DNA of 64,000 bases, from positions 414,535-478,534 of the forward strand of contig JH720324.1 in assembly GCA_000231825.2 (NCBI GenBank), given 5' to 3'. Shown in pieces: positions 25,165 to 35,411 of the stretch. The notes beneath the pieces were generated by a model. That model did not search any database. It was not told where the DNA came from and worked only from the letters and a program-made list of their open reading frames with translations. The stretch comes from Tetrahymena elliotti 4EA. Its lineage: Eukaryota > Ciliophora > Oligohymenophorea > Hymenostomatida > Tetrahymenidae. The translations under genes and the position numbers were made by a program. Numbering within the stretch: the stretch's first letter is position 1; every line of letters begins with the position of its first letter.

Positions 25165-25905
25165 ATGGAGGAAGAAAAAGAACTAAATCATATAAATTAA
25201 CAGTTTAAAAAACTGTTTATTATTGATAACGATTGCAATAATGAAGAAGTAGATATCTTTGGATTTACAGAATCTAAGCATAACAATATAAGATCAATAG
25301 AATAATAATATATCTGCTCTTATTTTAAAAGAGACTAAAGAAAAGATAATGTGTAATACTTGCAAAAAAATTTTCCTTAAAGAATTTCTACTTCAACTCT
25401 AAGAAGACATTACCAATCAAAACATTATTCTAAATAAAAATATCAATAATAAGCTTTAGACTCTGTTATTACAACTTTTATTTAATAATAAGGAGAAAAT
25501 TTACTTTTAGACTGGGTAATTGATATTTTTTAACCTTTAAAAGAAATAGAATTACCATCTTTTAAAAATTTAATTGCTTATTTAAATCCATAATTTAAGT
25601 TAGTAACAAGAAAAACTTTGAAGCTTAAACTAACTTTTTAAATCATCTTATTATTCACTCACTTCAATTCCTCACTTTTATTATCTTAAATAGTTTTTAA
25701 TTCATTTTCAACCTTTTAAACATGATCAAATAATAATTTTGATTTTTCTTTTATAATCACTTATAAACACTATGGAAGCAAATCATTCAATAAAGATTTT
25801 AATTTATAAGAAGGTTAGTATGAAGCCTTATATTTTACTTAGGACCATGCATACTCAATAGCATTAATTTCTGGATCGTAGGCAGGAAGGTATAAAATAT
25901 CATGA
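25165..25905 (+). pseudogene. hAT-family transposase, truncated and broken
   Basis: ATG 25165 opens a frame with a partial BED-like zinc-finger region (YICSYFKRDQR...STLRRHYQSKHYS), then LLLDWVIDIFQPLKEIELPSF and KNLIAYLNPQFKLVTRKTLK, which match the QLI..W......F..VEN..F..L...LNP.Y.LPSR.TL block of hAT transposases. An in-frame TGA at 25723 sits where hAT proteins have the Trp of the T.D.W.S motif (here T*SNNNFDFSFIITYKHYG), a Trp-to-stop change. The frame continues to FTQDHAYSIALISGSQAGRY and ends at TGA 25903. The catalytic core and dimerisation region beyond this are absent. Confidence 0.75.
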
Positions 25906-26389
25906 TCTCATTTTATTTTTATTTTATTCTTTTTTTTTTGAATATTATTTTTTATTATTTATTTATTTATTATATAACCTCAATCAAGTAAAAATCTTTT
26001 TTATACAAAATTAATAAAATATATTAAACATTGTTAATATATAGTTAAAATAGTTCTGAGTAAATGGCTTTCTTAACACCCAATTTAATAGTTGGGCATT
26101 ATAGTCTAAATTATTAATATATGGTTATTAAAATAAACAATTTTACAATGAATAAAGGATTTATATTTTGCTAATTGTATATTATTAGAAAAATGTAAGT
26201 TAAATGGAGGTTTGAAATTTCATAATTCAATATTTTGTTTTTTAGCAAAATTATGAATAAAGTAATTGATTTATTTTAATTTCAAGACTTTAATTTTCTT
26301 TTGTAGTACAAGCAATCAAATCAATTAGGGATATTTTGTTGAATAATTAATTGAAATAATAATAAAAAAATAAATAATAAGATTTGTAG
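25906..26389. other. AT-rich stretch between hAT relic and Cys-rich promoter
   Basis: No coding signal. Probably the remaining right part of the hAT insertion followed by the start of the copy 5 promoter flank, which is recognisable from about 26390 (CAGATTTATCTTTCTAATTTC). Confidence 0.4.
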
Positions 26390-26654
26390 CATTCCTCAGA
26401 TTTATCTTTCTAATTTCTTAATTGTGTTTGCTTTAATAAGATTTGATCTATCAATTTCAAATATTAGATTGTCTCTATTACTCACTTTAATTTAAAATTA
26501 ATTTAGATGTAAGAAAAAGATTAATTAAACCAATTAAATTTCACCCTGATTACTTTTGATTAGGTGTCCTGGTCAGGGTATTGGATTCAATAAGAATGAA
26601 TCAAATTCGATTTAATTTTTATAATCAAAATAATTTGATTATGAATAAAAATCA
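26390..26654 (+). promoter_or_regulatory. Conserved 5' flank of Cys-rich gene copy 5
   Basis: Contains TTTATCTTTCTAATTTCTTAATTG, TTAATAAGATTTGATCTATC and CCTGGTCAGGGTATT, then a GATTATGAATAAAAATCA start context. These correspond in order and spacing to the reverse-strand flanks of copies 2, 3 and 7. Confidence 0.5.
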
Positions 26655-26954
26655 ATGTTTAAATCTCTCATTTTTATCTTAATAACCTTTTCATTTGTGC
26701 AGGCTTACTAAATTTGCAGTGAAAATGGTGCTTATTATTACTATTGCTCAGACGGATATGGCTGCTGTTCTGATACTACATGTGGAAGATACTGCTCAGG
26801 CGGTGGAAGTGGTGGAAGCGATGATGTGTTTCCTTGGTGGGCTTATATTTTATTAGGTCTAGGGCTTGTTTGTAGTGTTGCAAGCATAAAAGTGTGTTGT
26901 AGAAAACATAAATAAAGGAGAAATTAGAGACATTAGCAATTGTTATAAGTTTGA
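26655..26954 (+). CDS. Cys-rich mini membrane protein, copy 5 (99 residues)
   Basis: ATG 26655 to TGA 26952. Signal peptide MFKSLIFILITFSFVQA; ectodomain YQICSENGAYYYYCSDGYGC then CSDTTCGRYCSGGGSGGSDD; membrane helix VFPWWAYILLGLGLVCSVAS; tail IKVCCRKHKQRRNQRHQQLLQV. All family Cys of the ectodomain are present. The spacer before the helix is longer than in copies 2, 6 and 7. The tail Gln run is eroded to scattered Gln/His/Asn. Next to it on the right is the reverse-oriented multi-pass relic ending at 27809, so here the two genes are convergent, unlike the head-to-head pairs. Intact; function unknown. Confidence 0.85.
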
Positions 26955-27808
26955 AGAAATAAATTCAATGTTTCTTAGATATCTCTTAGCAATATCAATT
27001 TTAAGACTAAGGATTAAAGATATATTCATTCATCTTTGCTTATTAAGTTAGATTTTGAATTTATGGATATCATCAAAAAACAATATAAAATAATTATAAA
27101 TTTATTAAATTTGCTCTAAAGTATAGTAAAAACAAAATTAGAATGTAACTTTATCAATTTTAATATATAAATCAAAAGTAGTTAGATCTAAAGAAAGAAA
27201 TTAATTAATAAATCATTAATAATAATGACCATTATTTTCTCATAAAAAAAAAACAAAATTTTTTATTGATAAAAAACTTTGAAAATTATTTTATTTTTGA
27301 TAAAATAAATATTTATTAATATTTAGTTCCAAATAACGAATCAAAGTTGTAATGTGTTTCTTTTTCAATTATTCTTTGAAAATATAAATTAAAATAATTG
27401 ATAAAAACACTAAAAAAGGATCAACAAATATTAAAATACCACAAAATTTCATATATTAAACAATCTCAAAACCTGTTTCAAGACCTGATTTACGGGCCTC
27501 ATTTTTTCAAAAATTATTAAATACTCATTTTTTCTATTATTTCAGAAATATTTTTTAATCGTTAGATAATTTTAATAATATTAAGCTAAAAAATCAATTT
27601 AAATTAATAAATAAACTCTATAAAGTATTGATCCATATTAACTGTAAAAAAATATCATCATTAAAATTAACTTATGTATTAACTTAACTATTTGATCAAA
27701 ATAAAAAATAAAATAAAAATAATAAAGAAGACATTCATAGATAGTAACTTCAATCTTTATTGATTTAGTATAATCTTATTTTTATTCCCATTTAATTTTA
27801 TAAATATT
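26955..27808. other. Duplicated 3' flanks of Cys-rich and multi-pass genes
   Basis: 26.95-27.3 kb is the inverted equivalent of 22.05-22.7 kb. 27.3-27.8 kb resembles the 3' flank of the multi-pass genes in reverse orientation. No gene is seen. Confidence 0.5.
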
Positions 27809-29139
27809 TCATAACTCTAAATCTATTATAACAAGTTAAGGGTTAACTATCACACTATCTTTAATCACCATTATATAAACAATTAACTTAAGAGCTAAGG
27901 ATTCTATGATGTAAGTTTCTTCATATCATCAACTTCATCACTTTATCACAACTACAAATTATGCTATTAAAGCGATCTTCTAAATTAATTTTGACCCTTT
28001 CCTTGATATATTAAGATAATTACGAATAGAATTACTCATAGATACAATCAAAACTCTTTCAGTTGTTTAGCTTCTCATGTTATTATAATCTATCAAAGAG
28101 TAGAGAGGGCTTTATACATCACATGTCTATAGATTTAATTTATTTTGCACTTAATTTTAATACTTGAACCACTTTCTTTTGATGGTCTAGATATTTATCA
28201 TTTAATATTTTGATTATTATTCTAAACGAAAAAGTTTAACTCACGTTTTCTTATAATGATTACCCACTTTCACTTAAAAATCACATATATAAAATAGTTA
28301 AATGATATGAAGAGGGCAAAACTCCCAATAATACTAAAGATGAGATTTAAAAATATTAAGTTTATTGAGGAATGTTATTAATTCAAATTACACTGGAACT
28401 CATCCAGATTAATAATGTGAATCTTAAAATCTGATTAATAAAACACAAAATCAGAGGATTTTGGGTTTCTGCCTTATTTTGAAAATCGTATTCCTAGCAT
28501 TAATTATCTTGCAAAAACTGGTAATTCATAAAAATACCAAGTAAAAGATAAAATAAATTCTATTATTTGTAAAAAAAATTTTTCTAAGAATAATCAGATT
28601 GTGTAAAATGTTTAAAATAATGACTCCTATGTAATAAATGCTACTAAAAATGAAAAACAAGCTTTAGTAGTAAGATACGTAGGTTTCATAGACTAAATTT
28701 CTATTTTGCTTACAGTGCTAGCATAAAAAACCAGCATACATTCTCAAAAAGAAGATATTGCCATAGATCACTATTGAGATTTAAATATTACCAGGCTCTG
28801 AAAATAATCCTAGGTCAAAAAACCATATTAACTAAACAATTAACAAAGGATAACTCTCCCAAAAAGTCTAAAGAGTAAATTTATCTTTAGTACTAAAAAA
28901 TCTTAGCAATCTTGTGATTGTAAAAAAATGTAATTAAAGCATAACAAAGCAAGCATTTTTCTGTTTTTACTGATATTCAATATTAGCAAAGCCAATTTCT
29001 CAAAAACTTAAAACACCCAATAAGTAATAAAATATGATTAGTTTCCTCTATGAAACAAATAAACTGATACAAGAATGTTAATTGTATCAATTAAAAAAAA
29101 TATTAAAAATGAAGTATTTAAAATCCTTTATTTATTCAT
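27809..29139 (-). pseudogene. Multi-pass membrane protein, copy 2 (decayed, inverted)
   Basis: ATG 29137-29139 is kept (MNKQRILNTSFLIFFLIDTI). The N-terminal part follows the family, but a one-base deletion in the GRVYPLLI region, an in-frame TGA soon after, a short deletion after ISKNRKM and a larger deletion near 28.55-28.6 kb destroy the frame. The 3' end is recognisable to the TGA at 27809-27811. It lies head-to-head with Cys-rich copy 6 (start 31236), 2.1 kb apart, mirroring the unit at 17.35/19.7 kb. Confidence 0.8.
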
Positions 29140-29342
29140 CAGAATAGTTATTTGTTTTTTTATGAAAAAAATAATTATTAAGTTTTGTCTAAAAAATGAT
29201 AATTTTACAAATATTTCAAAATAGAATAAAATCCACTAAATCTTCTTGCTGAGTATCTTATCTTTAATTATTTTAGCAATTATATCAATTAAAAGTTTAT
29301 CTTCTTTTTATTTTGGTTTTATAAATAATAATTAAGATAGAA

Positions 29343-29354
29343 AAATGTGGTTTT
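29343..29354. repeat. Left target-site duplication of SINE-like insertion
   Basis: AAATGTGGTTTT. The identical 12-mer recurs at 29501-29512. Paralogous flanks at about 18.97, 34.70 and 41.11 kb have a single copy of the corresponding sequence, on the other strand (AACCACATTT). Confidence 0.8.
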
Positions 29355-29500
29355 AAAAAAAAACCAAAAACTAGGGGAGAAAAAAGTAAAACATAAAAAA
29401 GAAACTAACTAAAAAGAAAAAAAAACAAAAAGATAATATTTGTGTATGTAGCCTTGAAAAAGGCAGTACCTTAGGGTACTACATATATATATATATATAT
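29355..29500 (+). mobile_element. 146-bp SINE-like element
   Basis: Lies exactly between the two 12-bp repeats and is absent from three paralogous empty sites. It starts A-rich and purine-rich (AACCAAAAACTAGGGGAG...). It ends with a GC-rich structured block at 29445-29485: stems GCCTT/AAGGC with a GAAA loop and AGTACC/GGTACT with a TTAG-type turn, enclosed by TATGT/ACATA. A (TA)n tail follows (29482-29500). Short length, target-site duplication of 12 bp and a simple-repeat tail fit a retroposed non-autonomous element. No tRNA A/B boxes are clear, so the source RNA is unknown. Confidence 0.65.
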
Positions 29501-29512
29501 AAATGTGGTTTT
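29501..29512. repeat. Right target-site duplication of SINE-like insertion
   Basis: AAATGTGGTTTT, followed by TTAATCAGAAAGTCATCTTAG, which continues the alignment with the reverse complement of the empty site near 41.1 kb. Confidence 0.8.
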
Positions 29513-31235
29513 TTAATCAGAAAGTCATCTTAGAAACTTCTAATAATTTTAAATGAAATTTGTATATTATCTTTAAATAAAATTCAATAATGAAGAATTA
29601 ATATTTTAATGTAAAATATCTTGATATTCATATTTCTCTGTAGTTTTTCTAATCTGTTATTTCAGTTCACAGACTTGAAGAAAGATTTAATATGAAGAAT
29701 AAAATGAAATGTGATTTATTTATGACTGACAGGCTTTAGTTTTGGCATTAGACTAATATCTAAAAATTTATTATTAAAGTAAATGTAAAATATAATTATT
29801 CTTTGAGAAAAACAAATTAAATAAGATTTTTGCTTTATTTATTTATTATTATTAAAAAAATATTTTTTTTTAAAAACAAAATCTCCTTTTTCAAAATAAT
29901 ATTGAAAAATTGATTTTCTGATCTTTAATAATTTAAGAAAAAGTAACTAAAAACAAACTATTAAAATAAAGAGTCATTTTTTTTTGAATTAGTAGCAAAC
30001 AAATTAAATCGTTATTCAAAAAAAAAAATAAACAAACATTTAATATAAAGAGGAGTTGTTTTGAAACTAGTAGCAATTAAATTAAGATGCAAGCATTTAT
30101 TGAATTTGTTATAAACAAAAGCTTTTTAGAATTATTTTCTTTCGAATATGATTGTGGCTAACTAAAAAAAATAAACAATCCTGATCGATCATTTTTTCTA
30201 TATTTATTTTTCTTGATAGATTTTATTAGAAGCAAAATTAATTTTCTACATTAAATTTCAAATTAAAAAAATATTATTTCTAGAACATTAAACCCACTAA
30301 AATATGATAAGTATTTTGTCTACTATTAATAGTTTGCTTAAGACTTAATGTATATTTACTGATTCGATGAAACAAACATTCTAAAAAATAAGATAAAATT
30401 TATTTATGATATATCATTCATTTGTATATAATATAAAATCAAAAAATTTTATTTTGATATATATTATATGGTCTTTATTATGTAGATTGATTGCTTTTTA
30501 TTCCCATCATTTCAAAATTGGTTTTTTTTTTTGTTTTATTTACAATTATTTTAAAAAAATAGTCAATATAACAAAATTTCTTGTTAATAGTAGTGATAAA
30601 CCTCTAAACAGAATACAAAATAATTTTTACTAAATCTAATGTCAATTCAATATAATTGATTCTGAATAAAGGATTTCAATAAATTTCTTTTTCTGGTTTT
30701 CTAAAAATGAATGAAGGTTTAAAATTAAGTATTTACATATTATGAAAGCGAAAATTATGAAAATGTAATTGGTTTGTTTTAATTTCATGAGTTAAATTTC
30801 TTTTGTAGGAGAAGCAATCTATCAGAATATTTTATTGAACAATAGATAAAAATAATAAAAGAAAAATAAATAATCAGACATTAACATTAGTCAAATTTAT
30901 CTTTCTAATTTCTTAATTGGATTTGATTTAATAAGATTTGATCTGTCTATCTATTTCAAGATCTGATTGTCTCTTTTACTAATCTTAATTAAAAATTTGG
31001 ATATATGAATAAAATATATAAGAAAACCTTAATTAAATTCCCTGATTATTTTGATTAGGTTTTATTTTTGATCTTTTGATCAATCTATTTCATATCTTTA
31101 CTTAATTAAATAAGCTTTTATTCAATTTAAATTTAAGTATTATATTACATTTAATCTGTCCAGGATAAAAACTAGGGCTTTGAATTCTATTTAATTTTTT
31201 TATAATCAAAAGAACATAATTACAAATAAAAATCA
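29513..31235. other. Shared intergenic spacer and promoter of the inverted head-to-head unit
   Basis: Inverted match to the spacer at 33.3-34.7 kb and 39.6-41.1 kb. It holds the conserved upstream flank of Cys-rich copy 6 (about 30890-31235, with TTTATCTTTCTAATTTCTTAATTGG and GATTAGGTTTTATTTTTGATC). An open stretch at 30406-30633 is this repeated spacer read through and is not a gene. Confidence 0.6.
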
Positions 31236-31535
31236 ATGCTTAAATCTGTCATTATTATCTTAATCGCTTTTTCATTTGCACATGCTTATGAAGTTTGCAG
31301 TGTTCAAGGTGGTATATAATACTATTGCGAAGATGGGTATGGCTGCTGTTCTGATACTACATGCGGATTAAACTGCTCAGGCGGTGGAGGAGGCGGATTT
31401 CCTTGGTATGGTTACGTTCTTATAGGTGTTGGAGTAGTTCTTATCATAGCATTGCTAAAAGTATGTCCTAAATTATGTAGACAACATAAATAAAAGAGAC
31501 AATAGCAATAATAATAGCAATTGTTACAAGCTTGA
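31236..31535 (+). CDS. Cys-rich mini membrane protein, copy 6 (99 residues)
   Basis: ATG 31236 to TGA 31533. Signal peptide MLKSVIIILIAFSFAHA; ectodomain YEVCSVQGGIQYYCEDGYGC then CSDTTCGLNCSGGGGGG; membrane helix FPWYGYVLIGVGVVLIIALL; then KVCPKLCRQHKQKR and seven Gln (CAA, TAG, TAA codons) before LLQA. The cleanest example of the family, together with copy 7, with which it shares nearly the whole ectodomain. Signal peptide and one helix imply a type I protein of the secretory pathway or cell surface. Two juxtamembrane Cys (VCPKLC) could be acylated (inference). Confidence 0.88.
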
Positions 31536-33299
31536 AGAAATAAATTCAAATTTTCTTTGACATCTCTGAGCAAAAATAAATTTTAGGACTAAGGATTAAA
31601 GAGATATAAATCAGATTATAAAATAATTATAAATTTATCAAATTTGCTCAATATTAAAATTGCTGAAATCATTTTTTTTTATTATATGCATACAAATGTT
31701 TTATATAAATAATATAAATATATTTAATAATAAAAACTTATAAATACTATTCTTTTTGAAGATTTTTTCATTTATAAAATTATTCATCTCTTGGAACAAA
31801 ACCAATGTTATTAAAAATTATTTTGTTTCAAGAATAGATATATTTAAAAATAAATAATAAACTTTAAAGAACTTAGTTTCAAATAAAAAAAATGTGAATT
31901 TATTGTCTCCGCTATTCATTATTATATTCATTTATAGCACAACATTGAGAAAGAATCTAAAAAAATAAAAGACTTTTTATAATGAATAAAATTATATTAG
32001 AAGCAGAGAGAATGAATATATAATCTTATTATCAGATCAAAGCTTGAGGGTGAGGCCTTTAACTAAATTCTGAATAGACTCATTGCTAAAGTCATTATCT
32101 CAGTAAGATATAATTGTTCAGACTATTAGTGATTAATAAAAAGCTGTAATGCTATCAGTCATTAGTTATAAATTAAAATTTTATAATAATTAAATTTAGA
32201 TGATAAAATAATTTTTGAATATATTATATTTTATGTTGTATGTAAAACAGATAAATTCATTTTAGAATATGTAATAAACTTTAAAAATGTTCTTAGTTAT
32301 TCTATATTTATGTAATATTTTAATAGAATAAATTTTTATATTAATTATGTACCATATATATCTAAATAGTATGTAAAATATGCTAGAATTTAAAATTTAT
32401 TCAGAATGAAAATTAGAATAGTAAAATAAAAGATCAAATGCTTTACAAAATTAGAATATAACTTTATAATATTTATTTTTTTAATGATTAGGCTATTAAA
32501 ATTATAAATTAGAAAAATAAAAAGATTTAAAATAAAATATTTAATTATTTTCAAATTTAAATGCATTTCTTAATTTTTAAAATAAAGTGAAGGGATTATC
32601 CACATATCGATCAAATCTAAAGCAAAATACACAATTAAAAATTTCTTTTAGTTCATTGATTCTTTTATTGAAATCTTTTCAGATTTTGATTTATTAATCT
32701 AAATTAGTTAGATTTAAAAAAGAAAGAAATTTATTAATAAGAATAATTATCCTTATTTTCTCCTACAAAAAAGTAAAATTTTTTATTCACAAAAAATTTT
32801 GAAAATTATTTTAATCAGTAAGAAGATGCATCAATAATATTAGAATTTTAACTTAAATTAAATATAATAAGGTAACTATCCAAAGATTATACAATTTTTA
32901 AAAATTAATTCATGATGTTTGAAATTAAGAAATTAAATAGCTAGAGATTTTAATATCAAGCAAATAATTAAATTTTTGATATAAGCTTTAATAAAAATTC
33001 ATCTCCTAACTTAAAAAATAATCTAAACAGAATAGGTATTAGAGATTACTCACTTATTAGGGATAGAGGAGCGCTCACTCTAAAAAAGAGTTAAATGAAC
33101 ACTCAATATATAAAAAAAATAGCCACATTCTACAAAATTTCTATGAGAATTTTACCATTTGTAAGATTTTACCAGTAAAGTATAATGGTAGCAGAGATGT
33201 AAATAAAACAATAGAATATTTAAAGCATAAAAAAGCAGCTTTCACAAATATAATCAGAGGAAGGATCACAGGGGATTTTGTGTATTATTTCAAACTATA
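31536..33299. other. 3' flank of Cys-rich copy 6 and junction DNA
   Basis: 31.6-32.8 kb matches the reverse complement of 38.05-39.3 kb. From about 32.82 to 33.30 kb the sequence is unique in the window, with a short GC-richer patch (GAGGAGCGCTCAC at about 33070) and no coding signal. It probably marks a rearrangement junction. Confidence 0.5.
32030..32160 (+). repeat. Conserved noncoding module downstream of Cys-rich copy 6
   Basis: Includes AGATCAAAGCTTGAGGGTGAGGCCTTTAA split as AAGCTTGAGGGTGAGGCC, TCATTGCTAAAGTCATTATCTC and AGATATAATTGTTCAGA. Same module as at 16781-16900 and 38660-38790. Confidence 0.6.
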
Positions 33300-33620
33300 A
33301 TAAAACCTAACCAAAATGATCAGGCAATTTAATTAAGGTTTCCTCGCATATTTTATTCATATATCCAAATTTTTAATTAAGATTAGTAAAAGAGACAATC
33401 AGATCATTGAAATATTTAGATAGATCAAATATTATTAATAATTAACAAATAAGTAAGGTAAATTTGGCTAATGTTTAATGTCCTATTTTTATTTTTGTTT
33501 TATTATTTTTATCTATTATTCTACAAAATATTTTGATTGATTGCCTCTACTACTACTACAAAAGAAATTTTGACTCATAAAATTTAAACAAACCATTTAC
33601 ATTTTTCATAGTTTTCTTTT
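33300..33620 (-). promoter_or_regulatory. Orphan Cys-rich promoter flank
   Basis: Matches the upstream flank of Cys-rich copy 7 (39780-40110): AAACCTAACCAAAATGATCAGGCAATTTAATTAA, TATCCAAATTTTTAATTAAGATTAGTAAAAGAG (each read in pieces). The Cys-rich gene expected immediately to the left is missing; the match stops at about 33300. The flank continues rightwards as the normal spacer towards the intact multi-pass gene at 35412, so this unit has lost its small gene. Confidence 0.65.
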
Positions 33621-35411
33621 TCAAAATATGGAAATTTTTAATTTTAAAAATTCATGTATCTTACAGCTAAAAAAAGCTTTGATTTAAATCTTTAATGAAT
33701 TCATGATAGAATTTTTAATATCGATAAAATAAATTACTTTCATATATGTTAGATGAGAAAAGTAACAATTTCATTGAATTGATAATAAAAAATTATTTTG
33801 CATTTGTATTTAAAGGTTTATTATTACTATTATTGATAAAACAAAAATCAAATAAAATTAATTTTGAAAGGATAATAGTCAAAGCGATCTTCATAATAAA
33901 GACCATATATTACATTCCAATATAAAATTTCTTGATTTTAGATTACTTACAAATGAATCCTGTGTATTATAAATAAATATTATCTGATTTTTAAGAATGT
34001 TTGTTTCATCAAATCTGTACCACTTCATTAAGCCTAAGCAAACTATTAATAATAGATAAAATATTTATCTTAATTTAGTGGATTGTTCTAAAAATAACAT
34101 TTTTTTTAATTTGAAATTTAATGTAGATTATTAATTTTAATAAAATCTATCAGAAAAGCAAATATAGACAAATTTTAAGATCAAAATTCTTTAGATATTT
34201 TTTTATGTTTTCTATTACAATAAAATTCTGAATAAAATTATTTTATAGAAAGAGATCTTATTTTGTTTTAAATAATAATAAATAAATTAGAAATCAGATA
34301 CAATTTATTTTGCTCAAAGAATAATGATTAAAGTGATCTTCATTATTTTTTACATTTACTTTAATAGTAACTTTTTAGATATTAGGCTTAGGTAAAAACT
34401 AAAAACTGTCTATAATAAATAAATTGCATCTTATTTTATTAATCATGGCAAATCTTTCTTCAAATTTGCAAACAATAACAAATTAGAAAAACTCCAGAGA
34501 AATATTAACATCAAGATATTTTTCTTTAAAATTTGAATTCGACATGATCGAATTTTATTAATTTAATGGATAAAATGATTATTTTAAAGGTAATTTACAA
34601 ATTTGATTGAAAATATTTTTGAATTAAATCTATTTATTAAATTTAGATTATTAATTTTTTATAAGTTTCAAAGATTTGTTGAGGAAGATAATATTCTGAT
34701 GAGTAACCACATTTTTCTATCATAATAATACTTTTCAATTCCAAAATAAATAATGTATTTAAACTTTAAATTTATAGTTTTGCCAAAAGAATGAAAAATA
34801 CTCAGCAATATTTAGCGGATTTTATTCTATTTTAAAAAAAGAAAAAAGGTTCAATATTTAAAGTAAATGAATTCATTAATTTAAAAGAGCAAATAATTGT
34901 AAAATTAGTTGTTTAAGGTTATGTTAATTTTTTTCTTTTGATTATCAGAGCTTTCTATTTTAATAAAAGTAGATTCCACAAAATAGAATTTTATTGTAAT
35001 AAATTTTTTTTAACAAAAATCTATTAGTCAAAAAGTAAATTTAATTTTATCTATTATAAAATTATTAAACTAGTTTTAAAGATAAATAAGATAGCGATCA
35101 AGTTTACGAGAAGAGAAAACAGATAAATAATTATTAGAAGTATGCTCATAGACTTGAAGTTGATAACTCTAAACTATTATTTGATATTGAGTTATTTTTG
35201 GATCAATTAAGATTATGCTTTTATAGACCAAAAAGAAGGTGATTGCTCAAACAAAATATTTAATTTGATTTGCATAAATTACATAAAATAATAAGATTAC
35301 ATTAATTTCTTTGATATTTGAGAAAATAAAGAAGACACTCATTTGAATTAAATTTTGAATCTTTTAGTCAAAACTTAATAATTATTTTTTTCATAAAAAA
35401 TAAGTATTCTG
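33621..35411 (+). other. Spacer and upstream flank of intact multi-pass gene
   Basis: Duplicated intergenic DNA. 33.6-34.7 kb matches 40.1-41.1 kb and, inverted, 29.5-30.8 kb. 34.69-35.41 kb is the conserved upstream flank of the multi-pass genes. No independent gene is seen. Confidence 0.6.

Noticed and set aside
29355..29500. Insertion as a tRNA gene or self-cleaving ribozyme
   Set aside because: No acceptor/anticodon/T-arm set and no A/B boxes; no hammerhead or twister core. The target-site duplication and tail fit a retroposed element better.
29482..29500. (TA)n tract as an independent microsatellite
   Set aside because: It sits exactly at the 3' edge of the inserted element before the target-site duplication, so it is best seen as the element's tail.
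30406..30633. Open stretch of 75 codons, plus strand
   Set aside because: Inverted equivalent of spacer DNA at about 33.8-34.0 and 40.3-40.5 kb, where it is not conserved as a frame.
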